Below are positions 19,508 to 27,335 of a stretch of DNA of 64,000 nt, in pieces. The first letter of the stretch is position 1. Each line of letters starts with the position of its first letter. Below the pieces are notes generated by a model, which saw only the letters and a program-made list of their open reading frames with translations, did no database searches and was not told the origin of the DNA. The stretch lies in assembly GCA_964425135.1 (NCBI GenBank), contig CAYRKW010000008.1:1-64000 (forward strand). The letters run 5' to 3'. Source of the stretch: CAYLLD01 sp964425135. GTDB taxonomy: Bacteria; Pseudomonadota; Alphaproteobacteria; Rhodobacterales; Rhodobacteraceae. A program made the position numbers and the translations under genes.

Positions 19508-20638
19508 ATGGCAGGCGCAAACCATCCAAAACGCAAGGTAACGCTGGCCTTGGCAGTCGCAACCATAGGGCTTGCGGGCTGCGATCCAGCTGGATTTCTG
19601 GCCAACAACCGCGTGCCCGAAACAGTGGCGCAAGTGGAACCGGCCGCTGATGCGAGTGGCGTGATCACTTACGAAAATTTCCGCGTGATCGTCGCGCGCG
19701 ATGGCGATACGATCCAGTCGCTCGCCTCCCGTGTCTCGCTCGATGATGTGGTGCTGGCCCGCTATAACGGATTGCCAACCAACTACCTCTTGCGCCCCGG
19801 CGAACGGCTTGCGCTGCCCGATAGCGCTCAGGTCGCTGCTGTAAACGATGGCTGGACGCCGGAGGTTGTGACAGGCGTGCTCGACGATCTGCCCGATGAT
19901 GCGCAAGCCTCCGCATCGCTTGGCGATGCGCCTGGAACGCAGCTGACACGCCATAAGGTTGAACGCGGGGAGACTGCCTTTTCGATTGCGCGGCTTTATG
20001 GAGTGTCCGTGACCGCGCTATCATCCTGGAACGGGCTCAATGGCGATCTGGAAGTGACGCCTGGGCGCAGCCTGATCATCCCGCCAAATGAGGCGCGCAC
20101 ACGTGTGATAACGGATGAGACCGAAACGTCAGCGCTAAACGATCCGGGCGAGACGACAGCCGTGCCGCCGCCACCAAGTTCCGAGCAGCCATTGCCCGAA
20201 GATGTTGCAGCTCCAACCCCGATCCCCGATGGCCCTGATTTGGGCGAACCGGAAACAGACACGCGCATCGTCTCTACCGGTAAATTCCACCCGCCTGTCA
20301 GCGGAACAGTGGTCAAGCCCTATTCCAAAGAGCCGGGTCGAAACAAAAACGAGGGCCTGGATTACGAGACCGCCGCTAATGCGTCGGTGAAATCCGCCGC
20401 CGCCGGCGAAGTCGCCCTCGTCTCCCGCTCGCTGGGAGGTCTTGGCACCATCGTCCTTGTGCGCCACCGTGACGACATCATGACGGTCTATGGCCGCGTG
20501 AAGGATGTGACGGTGCAAAAGGGCGATAAAGTCAGCAAGGGCCAAACCATCGGCAAAGTCGCCGACGCCTCGCCGCCGATTTTCCATTTTGAAGTACGGC
20601 GCGGCACGCAAAGTATTGATCCGGCGCCGTTTTTGTAA
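19508..20638 (+). CDS. nlpD: NlpD-like lipoprotein with LysM and degenerate LytM (M23) domains
   Basis: A 376-residue predicted lipoprotein (lipobox LAGC, Cys25). Two LysM peptidoglycan-binding modules lie near 52-100 and 147-195, then a Pro-rich linker, then an M23/LytM domain to the C-terminus. In the LytM domain the first zinc His of the HxGxD motif is Asn (NEGLD), as in E. coli NlpD, and the later YAH is YGR. It is therefore likely not a peptidase but an activator of a cell-wall amidase at division, by analogy with NlpD. Only HFEVR keeps the canonical His. Confidence 0.9.
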   Translation: MAGANHPKRKVTLALAVATIGLAGCDPAGFLANNRVPETVAQVEPAADASGVITYENFRVIVARDGDTIQSLASRVSLDDVVLARYNGLPTNYLLRPGERLALPDSAQVAAVNDGWTPEVVTGVLDDLPDDAQASASLGDAPGTQLTRHKVERGETAFSIARLYGVSVTALSSWNGLNGDLEVTPGRSLIIPPNEARTRVITDETETSALNDPGETTAVPPPPSSEQPLPEDVAAPTPIPDGPDLGEPETDTRIVSTGKFHPPVSGTVVKPYSKEPGRNKNEGLDYETAANASVKSAAAGEVALVSRSLGGLGTIVLVRHRDDIMTVYGRVKDVTVQKGDKVSKGQTIGKVADASPPIFHFEVRRGTQSIDPAPFL

Positions 20639-20653
20639 GCTCAGCTAATCGGA

Positions 20654-20701
20654 GCGGCCCTTGCGGGCCGCACGAGATATCGTTTGGCGCTGGCGCCAAA
20701 C
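20654..20701. terminator. Bidirectional double-hairpin terminator region
   Basis: Two perfect inverted repeats lie between the convergent nlpD and ATPase genes: GCGGCCC-TTGC-GGGCCGC (20654-20671) and GTTTGGCGC-TG-GCGCCAAAC (20682-20701). The second is followed on the plus strand by CGTTTTGAGTATTT. They probably end transcription from both sides. Confidence 0.7.
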
Positions 20702-20705
20702 CGTT

Positions 20706-20729
20706 TTGAGTATTTACAGGAAAGATGAA
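20706..20729 (+). repeat. GAGTATTT-type intergenic motif after nlpD
   Basis: TGAGTATTTACAGGAAAG followed by ATGAAG, directly after the second hairpin of the nlpD/ATPase terminator region. It is shared with the nuoI-nuoJ gap (42604-42631, other strand). Confidence 0.5.
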
Positions 20730-20744
20730 GGCGTTCGGGTCGTG

Positions 20745-21572
20745 CTATCGCAAAGCGATCCCGCGTCGTCCAGCCAGATCGGTGACATATTGCCACGCCA
20801 CGCGACCTGAACGCGCGCCGCGGGTTTGTTGCCACTCGATCGCTTCGGCACGCAGATCGTCGTCCGAGATCTCTAACCCGAACCGATCGCAATAGCCGCG
20901 TATCATCGCCAGATATTGGTCCTGATCGCAAGGATGAAAGCCCAGCCAGAGGCCGAACCGATCCGAGAGCGAGACTTTTTCCTCAACCGCTTCGCCGCCA
21001 TGAATGGCTGTGGAGCGCTCGTTCTCGATCATATCGCGCGGCATCAGGTGACGGCGGTTTGAGGTGGCGTAGAGGACGACGTTTTCGGGCCGACCGGCCA
21101 CCCCGCCATCAAGCACCGCTTTGAGCGATTTGTAATGCGCATCCTCTTGCTCAAACGACAGATCATCGCAAAACAGCAAAAACCGCCCCGTCGCGCCGCG
21201 CAAGAGCGTCATTAGCGACCCCAGAGAGGCCAGATCCTCGCGCAATATCTCGATCAGCGTGACGCCTTTAACCGCTGCATGCGCCGCTTTGACCAGCGAA
21301 GATTTCCCCATGCCCCGCGCGCCCCACAAAAGCGCGTTGTTGGCCGGCAGCCCTTTGGCGAACTGCTGCGTGTTCTCCAAAAGGATATCACGCGCGCGAT
21401 TTATGCCGACCAGAAGTTCGATATCGACGCGATTGACGTGCGCTACCGGATCAAGCCTGTCAGGCCCCGTTTGCCAAATGAACGCATCGGCTGATGTCAG
21501 ATCCGGCAGCGTCGCGCGCGGCGGGGCGAGGCGCTCCAGTGCATCGGCAATCCGCTCCAGCGGATCGCTCAC
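20745..21572 (-). CDS. DUF815-family AAA-like ATPase
   Basis: A 275-residue cytoplasmic P-loop protein of the DUF815 family. The Walker A motif is GARGMGKSSLV (about 84-94) and the Walker B-like motif is FLLFCDDLSFE. It probably acts as an AAA-type ATPase; the substrate is unknown. Its start overlaps the tatC stop (ATGA), so it is the last gene of the tat operon. That placement suggests coexpression with protein export rather than a proven role in it. Confidence 0.88.
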   Translation of the reverse strand: MSDPLERIADALERLAPPRATLPDLTSADAFIWQTGPDRLDPVAHVNRVDIELLVGINRARDILLENTQQFAKGLPANNALLWGARGMGKSSLVKAAHAAVKGVTLIEILREDLASLGSLMTLLRGATGRFLLFCDDLSFEQEDAHYKSLKAVLDGGVAGRPENVVLYATSNRRHLMPRDMIENERSTAIHGGEAVEEKVSLSDRFGLWLGFHPCDQDQYLAMIRGYCDRFGLEISDDDLRAEAIEWQQTRGARSGRVAWQYVTDLAGRRGIALR

Positions 21573-22411
21573 GCCTGATCGCCTTCCTCATCCAAAAGGC
21601 CCATTTCGCGCAAGTCCTCATTCCGCCTTTTCTCGACCGCGCGCACCAGGTGGATTGATATTTCATAAAGGCCGTAGACGACGACAAAGAGGATCACTTG
21701 GGTGATTACATCGGGGGGCGTGACGACTGCGGCGAGCACCAGAATGCCGACGACGGCATATTTGCGCACATCCTTAAGTCCTTCCGATGAGACCAGCCCC
21801 GCCTTGCCCATAAGCGTCAGCAACACCGGCAATTGGAAACACAAACCAAAAGCGATGATAAATTTCATTGTCAGCGACAGATACTCCGCCGCTGATCCCT
21901 GAAACGCAATCGCCGCCATATCCGCATCCACCGCACCCTCTTCGGGGATTGCGCCTTGCTGGAAGCCGAGGAAGAAGTCGAATGCGAGCGGTGTCACGAC
22001 GTAAAACGCAAAGGCCGCGCCGATGAAAAACAGCACCGGAGAGGCAACCAGAAACGGCAGAAACGCGTTCTTTTCCGTCTTATAAAGCCCCGGCGCGACA
22101 AAGCGCCAAAGCTGGTGGCCGATGATGGGAAAGGCCAGCATGAACCCGCCAAGTAGCGAGATGCGGATCGCGACCATGAAGCCTTCTTGCAGCTTCAAAA
22201 AGATCAATTCGCAATCCTGCCCGCCTTCTGCCAGCGCCGAGCAGAGCGGTTGGGTCAGGAAATTGTAGATCGGGTTCCAGACCGTAAAGCAGATGATCAT
22301 CGCGATGATAAACGCGATGGCACAGCGGATCAGACGCGTGCGCAATTCGGTCAGATGTTCAATGAGCGGCGCGGAGCTGTCTTCGATATCGTCTGTATGG
22401 GTGCTGGTCAT
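21569..22411 (-). CDS. tatC: Twin-arginine translocase subunit TatC
   Basis: A 280-residue inner-membrane protein with six membrane segments that recognises twin-arginine signal peptides. Family motifs visible are APLIEHLTELRTRL at the N-terminus, the conserved periplasmic and membrane region around PIIGHQLWRFVAPGLY with the following E/K-rich loop, and VVTPPDVITQ before the last helices. It is the third gene of tatA-tatB-tatC and overlaps the downstream ATPase gene. Confidence 0.97.
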   Translation of the reverse strand: MTSTHTDDIEDSSAPLIEHLTELRTRLIRCAIAFIIAMIICFTVWNPIYNFLTQPLCSALAEGGQDCELIFLKLQEGFMVAIRISLLGGFMLAFPIIGHQLWRFVAPGLYKTEKNAFLPFLVASPVLFFIGAAFAFYVVTPLAFDFFLGFQQGAIPEEGAVDADMAAIAFQGSAAEYLSLTMKFIIAFGLCFQLPVLLTLMGKAGLVSSEGLKDVRKYAVVGILVLAAVVTPPDVITQVILFVVVYGLYEISIHLVRAVEKRRNEDLREMGLLDEEGDQA

Positions 22412-22420
22412 GACACTCGC

Positions 22421-22972
22421 CTAGCGCGCGCTTTTTGGCGCAGCTTTTGTCTTGGATGCTGCCTTGGGTTTGGCCTTGGTGGCAGGTTTGGCCTGCGTTT
22501 TAGCAGCCGCCTTCGCCTTCGCCACTTTCGGCTTAACCGCACTGGCAGCCTTTGACTTTGAGGTTGTCTTCGTCGCGGTCTTCGCCTTCGTCGCTGTCTT
22601 TTTCGCCACCTTCGCCGGAGGTTCCGCCACCTTGGTCACATTGTCCTGAACACCGCGCGCCGTCGCTTTGGCTGCATCACTGGCGATGCTCTCGCTCTCT
22701 TTGGCCCAGTTTTTCGCGTAATTCTTGGTCGATGTCTGAATATCGTTCAGACCGATTTTGCTGTTCATGTCATTGAGCGAGGAGGCCGCGTCTTTCAAAC
22801 CGCTTTCATCCGCCGCCTCTTCCATGGAGCGTTGAAACTCCCGCGCCATACCGCGTGCCTTGCCAACAAATTGGCCAACCGTGCGAAACATACCAGGCAA
22901 ATCCTTGGGACCAACGACGATTAACGCCACAATCCCAATGACCATCAGCTCCAGCCAGCCAATGTCAAACAT
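22421..22972 (-). CDS. tatB: Twin-arginine translocase subunit TatB
   Basis: 183 residues. A single N-terminal membrane helix, starting MFDIGWLELMVIGIVALIVV, is followed by the hinge GPKDLPGMFRTVG and an amphipathic helix. From about residue 110 the chain is a long Ala/Lys/Thr-rich tail of low complexity, extended compared with E. coli TatB and of unknown use. TatB works with TatC as the receptor for twin-arginine signal peptides. It lies 35 bases after tatA. Confidence 0.93.
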   Translation of the reverse strand: MFDIGWLELMVIGIVALIVVGPKDLPGMFRTVGQFVGKARGMAREFQRSMEEAADESGLKDAASSLNDMNSKIGLNDIQTSTKNYAKNWAKESESIASDAAKATARGVQDNVTKVAEPPAKVAKKTATKAKTATKTTSKSKAASAVKPKVAKAKAAAKTQAKPATKAKPKAASKTKAAPKSAR

Positions 22973-23007
22973 AACTCAAACGCTCCCGCGACCGATACCG
23001 CCGATGA

Positions 23008-23220
23008 TCAGGCGGTTTTGTCTTTATCGGGTGTGACGTCGATCGCTTCTTCGTTGGTGGCGTTTTCCAGCTCTTCCTTGCCTTCCTGAACGCCGCGCTT
23101 GAAACTGGTGATGCCTTTGCCAACTTCACCCATCAGCGATGAGATCTTGCCACGACCAAACAGAACCAAGACAACAACCGCAATAAGCAGAATGCCCGGA
23201 AGTCCGATATTATTAAGCAT
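23008..23220 (-). CDS. tatA: Twin-arginine translocase subunit TatA
   Basis: 70 residues from the ATG at 23220, which has GGGAG about nine bases upstream. A TTG further upstream lies inside that ribosome-binding site and is rejected. A short membrane helix (GLPGILLIAVVVLVLFG) is followed by the FGRGKISSLMGEVGKG hinge and amphipathic helix and an acidic tail. TatA forms the pore-like assembly that translocates folded proteins. It is the first gene of the tat operon; a structured RNA element with a terminator lies 140 bases upstream on the same strand. Confidence 0.93.
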   Translation of the reverse strand: MLNNIGLPGILLIAVVVLVLFGRGKISSLMGEVGKGITSFKRGVQEGKEELENATNEEAIDVTPDKDKTA

Positions 23221-23359
23221 TTGATGCTCTCCCAATCAGCCGATCTGCGAATGGTGCAAAGCGGCGTTGTTTCGATTTTCAAATATTCATGTATTGCCTG
23301 CGCGGCTCAACATCAAACCCCAAAGCGATATTAATGATGATTTTGTTGTGATTTTCAGG

Positions 23360-23390
23360 AAAAAAACCGCGAGTCGCGAACGACCCGCGG
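23360..23390 (-). terminator. Intrinsic terminator of the structured element
   Basis: On the minus strand the 10-pair stem CCGCGGGUCG/CGACUCGCGG closes on a UUCG tetraloop (23377-23380) and is followed at once by seven U (A-run at 23360-23366). One pair is G-U only on this strand. It is a textbook rho-independent terminator pointing towards tatA. Confidence 0.88.
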
Positions 23391-23522
23391 CTGTTGAGCC
23401 GATTGCTGGACGTCGAAACCGTAGGGCGGCCCCGACATTCTCATCACGTTACACTGGCCCCGGCAACGTGATTTAGGGCACCAAACAAAACCGGCCCAAA
23501 CCCCTCGCACGCAAAATAAGCA
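23360..23522 (-). ncRNA. Candidate structured non-coding RNA or tat leader element
   Basis: Read on the minus strand, several stems follow one another: a weak GGGC/GCCC stem (23494-23497 with 23476-23479), an 8-pair stem AUCACGUU/AACGUGAU (23465-23472 with 23443-23450), and a 10-pair stem GUCGGGGCCG/CGGUUUCGAC (23427-23436 with 23412-23421, loop CCCUA). A terminator ends the element. The 10-pair stem contains three G-U pairs that would be A-C mismatches in plus-strand RNA, so the minus strand is the likely RNA. It matches no family I recognise. It may be an independent sRNA of about 160 bases or an attenuator for tatABC. The remaining flanks of this 616-base space show no gene. Confidence 0.5.
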
Positions 23523-23528
23523 CCCCCC

Positions 23529-23557
23529 GTTACAGCCAGAAACTCAGCCCATTCCAA
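23529..23557 (-). promoter_or_regulatory. Possible promoter of the structured element
   Basis: On the minus strand, TTGGAA (23552-23557) and TGTAAC (23529-23534) are 17 bases apart. Each matches the sigma-70 consensus at four of six positions. Transcription would begin near 23522. The match is modest. Confidence 0.3.
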
Positions 23558-23836
23558 GCGCGGAAATACCGATACCAAAACCCCCTCTTGGATCGGTGAT
23601 CTGCTCTTATTGGCCAAATTCCTGAGGCCCGTGCTGTCTTAACCATGGTGTAATCCCCGTGTAACTCATGTGTGTGAACGTTTTTCATGAACGCTGTTCG
23701 TGTTGAGATACCTACGGCACCGAAACAGATTCGACATACCCAAGATTGGCTAAATTTACCCATCAATCAGGTGAAAATGATCACTGTTCAGAAGATTTGG
23801 CGCCGATTGAGCACGTCTGATACACCAAACAGCGTT

Positions 23837-24658
23837 CTAGAATTTCGAATTGTCGTTCTTGCGGTCAGATGGCTCAAGCACAGGCGCACCAACCACCCAA
23901 CGCTCGCAGATCAACTCATCCTTCATCCGAAAGATCTCGAACATCGCAAATTCCTGCTCGTTGACGATGCCCGAGGACATGAAGAAAATCATATTCCCCT
24001 CACCGATGATCATATACGCTTTGCGCTTCCCGTTCCATATCTTCGCCTCAATCGACGAACGCCGAAACTTGATCATTTCTTCGATGCCATCGTTTTTGAG
24101 CGGTGAATGCTGAACAAAGTCCTTATCAAAAAACGCAAGCTGATCGTCGGATATCTCATCCTCCAGAACCACGTCCAAATATCGTGCAAACTGGCGCAGA
24201 TTCGATTGTGTGAGCGCATGATCTTCAATCTCTGTCGGCCCGCACACCATCGAGCCACCAGACATCGCGTTTTGAATCGTCTCCGAATTATCCCAATGCT
24301 CGACAATCTTCCCACCCGCAAAGCGGAACACATCCATGACGGCCTGCGCCTTGCCGTCCATATGAACCACATTATGCACCACCACATATTCATGGTCTTC
24401 GATACTGCGGATAATTTCGATGCGCACATCCGAATACATCGCCGCATCAACCATTGCGATCAGTGCATCGCGCCCCGATGCGATCCCCAAATTGTGTTGT
24501 ATTAACTCTGGATGGACATGCTGCTCAATTGCATCCAGTTTCCCCGTCTCGATAGCTTTTAGCACCGAAATCGCGGCCACGCGCTTGGATACGCCTGACG
24601 AGATAATCGGCAATTCCATCAAACCGAGCCGCGATAACGCGCTCCGTTTCTTCGTCAT
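23837..24658 (-). CDS. NTF2-like (SnoaL-type) protein with two domains
   Basis: 273 residues that appear to hold two tandem NTF2-like domains (about 28-135 and 145-262), the small cone-shaped fold of SnoaL-type polyketide cyclases and many unrelated ligand-binding proteins. The first has the typical HPELIQHNLGIASGRDAL and VVVHNVVHMDG; the second has FVQHSPLKNDGIEEM. There is no signal peptide. Its function cannot be given. It stands alone, with about 600 bases downstream before tatA and 163 bases upstream to the ABC ATPase. Confidence 0.7.
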   Translation of the reverse strand: MTKKRSALSRLGLMELPIISSGVSKRVAAISVLKAIETGKLDAIEQHVHPELIQHNLGIASGRDALIAMVDAAMYSDVRIEIIRSIEDHEYVVVHNVVHMDGKAQAVMDVFRFAGGKIVEHWDNSETIQNAMSGGSMVCGPTEIEDHALTQSNLRQFARYLDVVLEDEISDDQLAFFDKDFVQHSPLKNDGIEEMIKFRRSSIEAKIWNGKRKAYMIIGEGNMIFFMSSGIVNEQEFAMFEIFRMKDELICERWVVGAPVLEPSDRKNDNSKF

Positions 24659-24821
24659 TTTTGTCTGTCGTTCCCCGTAGTTCTTAACGAACCGAGCCCA
24701 CCGTCACTTGATACCAAATCACATTGAATGAAAAGAGAATAAGTTAACGGTTGGCGGAAAAACGCTGACTTATCAATGCATTTCGCTAACCACAAAACCA
24801 ATATGTACTATTTTGAAACAG

Positions 24822-25904
24822 CTATGCAGCCTCAAAAACATAACAGCGATCACGGCGCATACTCAGCCATAAGGGCGTTCCGACTTGCGGCAGAAAGACC
24901 GCCGGAACCGTCGCCGTCAGCTGCGTGCCGTCAATGTCCATCGCCACATCAACAAGGCTCTGGTTCCCGACAAACCGCGCCCGCGCAACCGTCCCGCGCG
25001 CTGGCACACCGTCCTTTTCCGTTGGCAAAGGCCCTTTGCCCTGTCGGTCGAAATCTAGCTTTAAATGCTGAGGTCGGATCACTATCTCGATCCGCGTCCC
25101 ATCCGCAAAACCGGGCGCCAGAAATGCTCCAAACGGCGTGTCAACCTGTGCGCCCTTTACGCGCCCCGAAATCACGTTGATGTCCGAGAAAAATGACGCC
25201 GCCTCGCGATCCACAGGTGTGTTGTAGATGTTGTAAGGCGCGCCCGATTGCACAATCTTCCCTCGCCGCATCAGTGCAATACTGTCGCCAACCCGCATCG
25301 CCTCTTCAGGATCATGGGTCACCAGCAGAACGCTCGTCCCCTCTTCCTTCAACAGCGAAATCGTCTCTTCGCGGATACCGTCCCGCAACCGGTTATCCAG
25401 CCCCGAGAACGGCTCATCCATCAAGATCGTCCGCGGCTTTGGCGCCAGCGCGCGCGCCAGCGCCACCCGCTGCGCCTCCCCGCCCGACAACTCATGCGGA
25501 AACTTGCGCGCATCCCCCGCAAGCCCTATCCGCTCCAAAAGTGCGCCGACTTGCGCCTTGTTCTTGCGAAACCCACCTGCAAGCCCGAACGCAACATTCT
25601 GTCCGACGTTCAAATGCGGAAAAAGGGCGAAATCCTGAAACATCAGTCCAATCGCACGCGCCTCAGGCGGCAGATGCCGGTGCTCGTCCGAGATCACCTC
25701 ACCGTCTTGAATAACCCGCCCTCGGTTCTGCTGCTCAACTCCAGCGGCAATTCGCAAAGTTGTGGATTTCCCGCAGCCCGAATGACCCAGCAGGCACACA
25801 ATCTGACCCGCCCCAACCTCCAGCGACACGTCATCCACCACGCACCGCCCGTCGAAGGATTTGACAAGATTTTGAAGCGCCAGACGCGGCGATTGCTCGG
25901 ACAC
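24822..25904 (-). CDS. ABC transporter ATP-binding protein, FbpC/PotA type
   Basis: 360 residues. Walker A is LLGHSGCGKSTTLRIA (about 37-52), the signature is LSGGEAQRVALARAL, Walker B is TILMDEPFSGLD and the switch His is in LLVTHDPEEA. A C-terminal TOBE-like domain follows from about 240. The sequence is closest to the ferric-iron importer ATPases (FbpC/AfuC), with polyamine importers as an alternative. No permease or binding-protein gene lies next to it, so the transporter it serves cannot be read from context. It is 67 bases downstream of the reductase-like gene. Confidence 0.85.
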   Translation of the reverse strand: MSEQSPRLALQNLVKSFDGRCVVDDVSLEVGAGQIVCLLGHSGCGKSTTLRIAAGVEQQNRGRVIQDGEVISDEHRHLPPEARAIGLMFQDFALFPHLNVGQNVAFGLAGGFRKNKAQVGALLERIGLAGDARKFPHELSGGEAQRVALARALAPKPRTILMDEPFSGLDNRLRDGIREETISLLKEEGTSVLLVTHDPEEAMRVGDSIALMRRGKIVQSGAPYNIYNTPVDREAASFFSDINVISGRVKGAQVDTPFGAFLAPGFADGTRIEIVIRPQHLKLDFDRQGKGPLPTEKDGVPARGTVARARFVGNQSLVDVAMDIDGTQLTATVPAVFLPQVGTPLWLSMRRDRCYVFEAA

Positions 25905-25971
25905 GAGGTCTTTACCCGATTAAATTCATCAAGTTTTCAGTTACCACCCGCAAAGCGCACTCGCAAGCGCC

Positions 25972-26751
25972 TCACATCGTCGCGTTCATCGACCCGCCAT
26001 CCAGAAGAATATTCTGCCCGATCATATAACCCGCAAACTGACTGCACATAAACGCACAGGTCGCGCCGAACTCTTCAGCCGTCCCATAGCGCTGCGCCGG
26101 AATCGTTGCCGCCCGGTTGGCCTTCGCCTCTTCAATCGAAATGCCTTGTTGCTTGGAAACACCTGTATCGAGCGATACGGCACGGTCCGTGGCATGAATA
26201 CCCGGCAGCAAGTTGTTGATCACCACACCTGACGGCGCAACCTGACGCGCCGTGCCCGCAACATATCCCGTCAAACCCGCGCGCGCTGCATTCGACAGCC
26301 CCAAAACCGCAATCGGCGATTTGACCGATTGCGAGGTGATGTTGACCACACGGCCCCAGCCACGCTCCATCATCCCCGGCAGACAACGCTTCATCATATC
26401 AATCGGTGTCAGCATATTGGCATCGAGCGCCGCGATAAAATCATCCCGCTCCCAATCGGACCACATACCAGGCGGCGGACCACCTGCATTGTTCACCAGA
26501 ATATCCGGCGATGCACAGGCCGCCAAAACCGCGTCGCGCCCCGCATCTGTTGTGATATCACAGGCCACCGCTGTGACCTCCACCCCATGCGCCGCGCGGA
26601 TCTCTTCAGCGGTTTGCTCAAGCGTTTCAGCCGTGCGCGCATTGATCACCAGATCCACACCCGCCTGCGCCAAAGCCTCCGCACAACCGCGCCCCAGCCC
26701 TTTGGACGCTGCGCACACAATTGCCGTCTTCCCTTTGATCCCCAGATCCAT
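25972..26751 (-). CDS. SDR-family protein lacking the canonical Tyr-x3-Lys
   Basis: About 259 residues from the ATG at 26751, which has GGAGG five bases upstream. The cofactor motif CAASKGLGRGCAEALA (about 13-28) and NNAGGPPPG are typical of FabG-like reductases. At the active site the conserved Ser is present (NITSQSVKSP), but where Tyr-x3-Lys is expected the sequence is LGLSNAARAGL, so both catalytic Tyr and Lys seem replaced. A subgroup of beta-ketoacyl reductase-like SDR proteins shows this substitution. Activity and substrate are unknown. Confidence 0.8.
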   Translation of the reverse strand: MDLGIKGKTAIVCAASKGLGRGCAEALAQAGVDLVINARTAETLEQTAEEIRAAHGVEVTAVACDITTDAGRDAVLAACASPDILVNNAGGPPPGMWSDWERDDFIAALDANMLTPIDMMKRCLPGMMERGWGRVVNITSQSVKSPIAVLGLSNAARAGLTGYVAGTARQVAPSGVVINNLLPGIHATDRAVSLDTGVSKQQGISIEEAKANRAATIPAQRYGTAEEFGATCAFMCSQFAGYMIGQNILLDGGSMNATM

Positions 26752-26814
26752 AACCGCCTCCAGCTTGAACAAGTTTCGAACCATTTGCCGCCTGCAATCA
26801 CAGGAGTCCAGCGC

Positions 26815-27186
26815 TCAGCCCTTCTCTTTGTACCCCTCGGGCGGGAAAATACTCAGCGGCGCCTGCTCGTAATACCGCCGCTCCACCGCGCCCGACATGA
26901 TCCCATACATATAGATCGCCAGCACCTGATTGATCCGCTTTTGATACCCCGGCCCCATCCGGCGATACCACTTGGCCACCGCCTCATCGAGATTGAGCGT
27001 CACACGCGCAGACCGCGGCGCAACCGGATCATAATCATCCATCCCGTGCCAATCCTCTGGAATAGAAAGCGTGAACCAATGCTGATGCATCGCGTCCTGC
27101 AACTCTTTCATCTGCGCGACCATCTCAAGGTAATACTTGGTTTCCGTGGTCGTCGGCTTGCGCCCGTCCGGTTTCTCGAAACTCAT
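26815..27186 (-). CDS. BrnA antitoxin-family protein without a BrnT partner
   Basis: 123 residues. The C-terminal half contains LNLDEAVAKWYRRMGPGYQ and then RINQVLAIYM, the ribbon-helix-helix-like DNA-binding signature of BrnA antitoxins. The N-terminal half (to about 70) is longer than in typical BrnA proteins. A toxin gene of about 90 codons (BrnT) would be expected upstream, but the 149 bases to the divergent prfC gene are too short and the SDR gene lies downstream. It may be a solitary regulator that has lost its toxin. Confidence 0.7.
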   Translation of the reverse strand: MSFEKPDGRKPTTTETKYYLEMVAQMKELQDAMHQHWFTLSIPEDWHGMDDYDPVAPRSARVTLNLDEAVAKWYRRMGPGYQKRINQVLAIYMYGIMSGAVERRYYEQAPLSIFPPEGYKEKG

Positions 27187-27277
27187 AAGTGATCCAAAAT
27201 GTCTGAAGAAAGAGAGCCATTTTCGGTAACACAGATGAATATACCTTTAAGCCCACAGTGCGCCGAGCGCATATGCT

Positions 27278-27328
27278 TTGTGCATAGATTGTGCATGGGT
27301 TGTGCATGCCCATTTGCCCCCGTATATC
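27278..27328 (+). promoter_or_regulatory. Promoter region of prfC with three helically phased repeats
   Basis: TTGTGCAT occurs three times at exactly 11-base intervals (27278, 27289, 27300). The third copy overlaps a possible -35 (TTGTGC, 27300-27305), which is 17 bases from TATATC (27323-27328). The transcript would start within a base or two of the prfC ATG. The phasing suggests a protein-binding array, but slippage is not excluded. Confidence 0.4.
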
Positions 27329-27335
27329 GCCCCCC

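Noticed and set aside
23405..23436. GGGGCCG followed by GGTTTCGACG on the minus strand, resembling the 5' end of tmRNA.
   Set aside because: A terminator follows within about 40 bases, and no tag-peptide frame or CCA acceptor arm could be found on either side.
23676..23702. GAAC pairs suggesting an alphaproteobacterial LexA box (GTTC-N7-GTTC).
   Set aside because: The spacing is nine rather than seven bases in the only pair, so it does not match.
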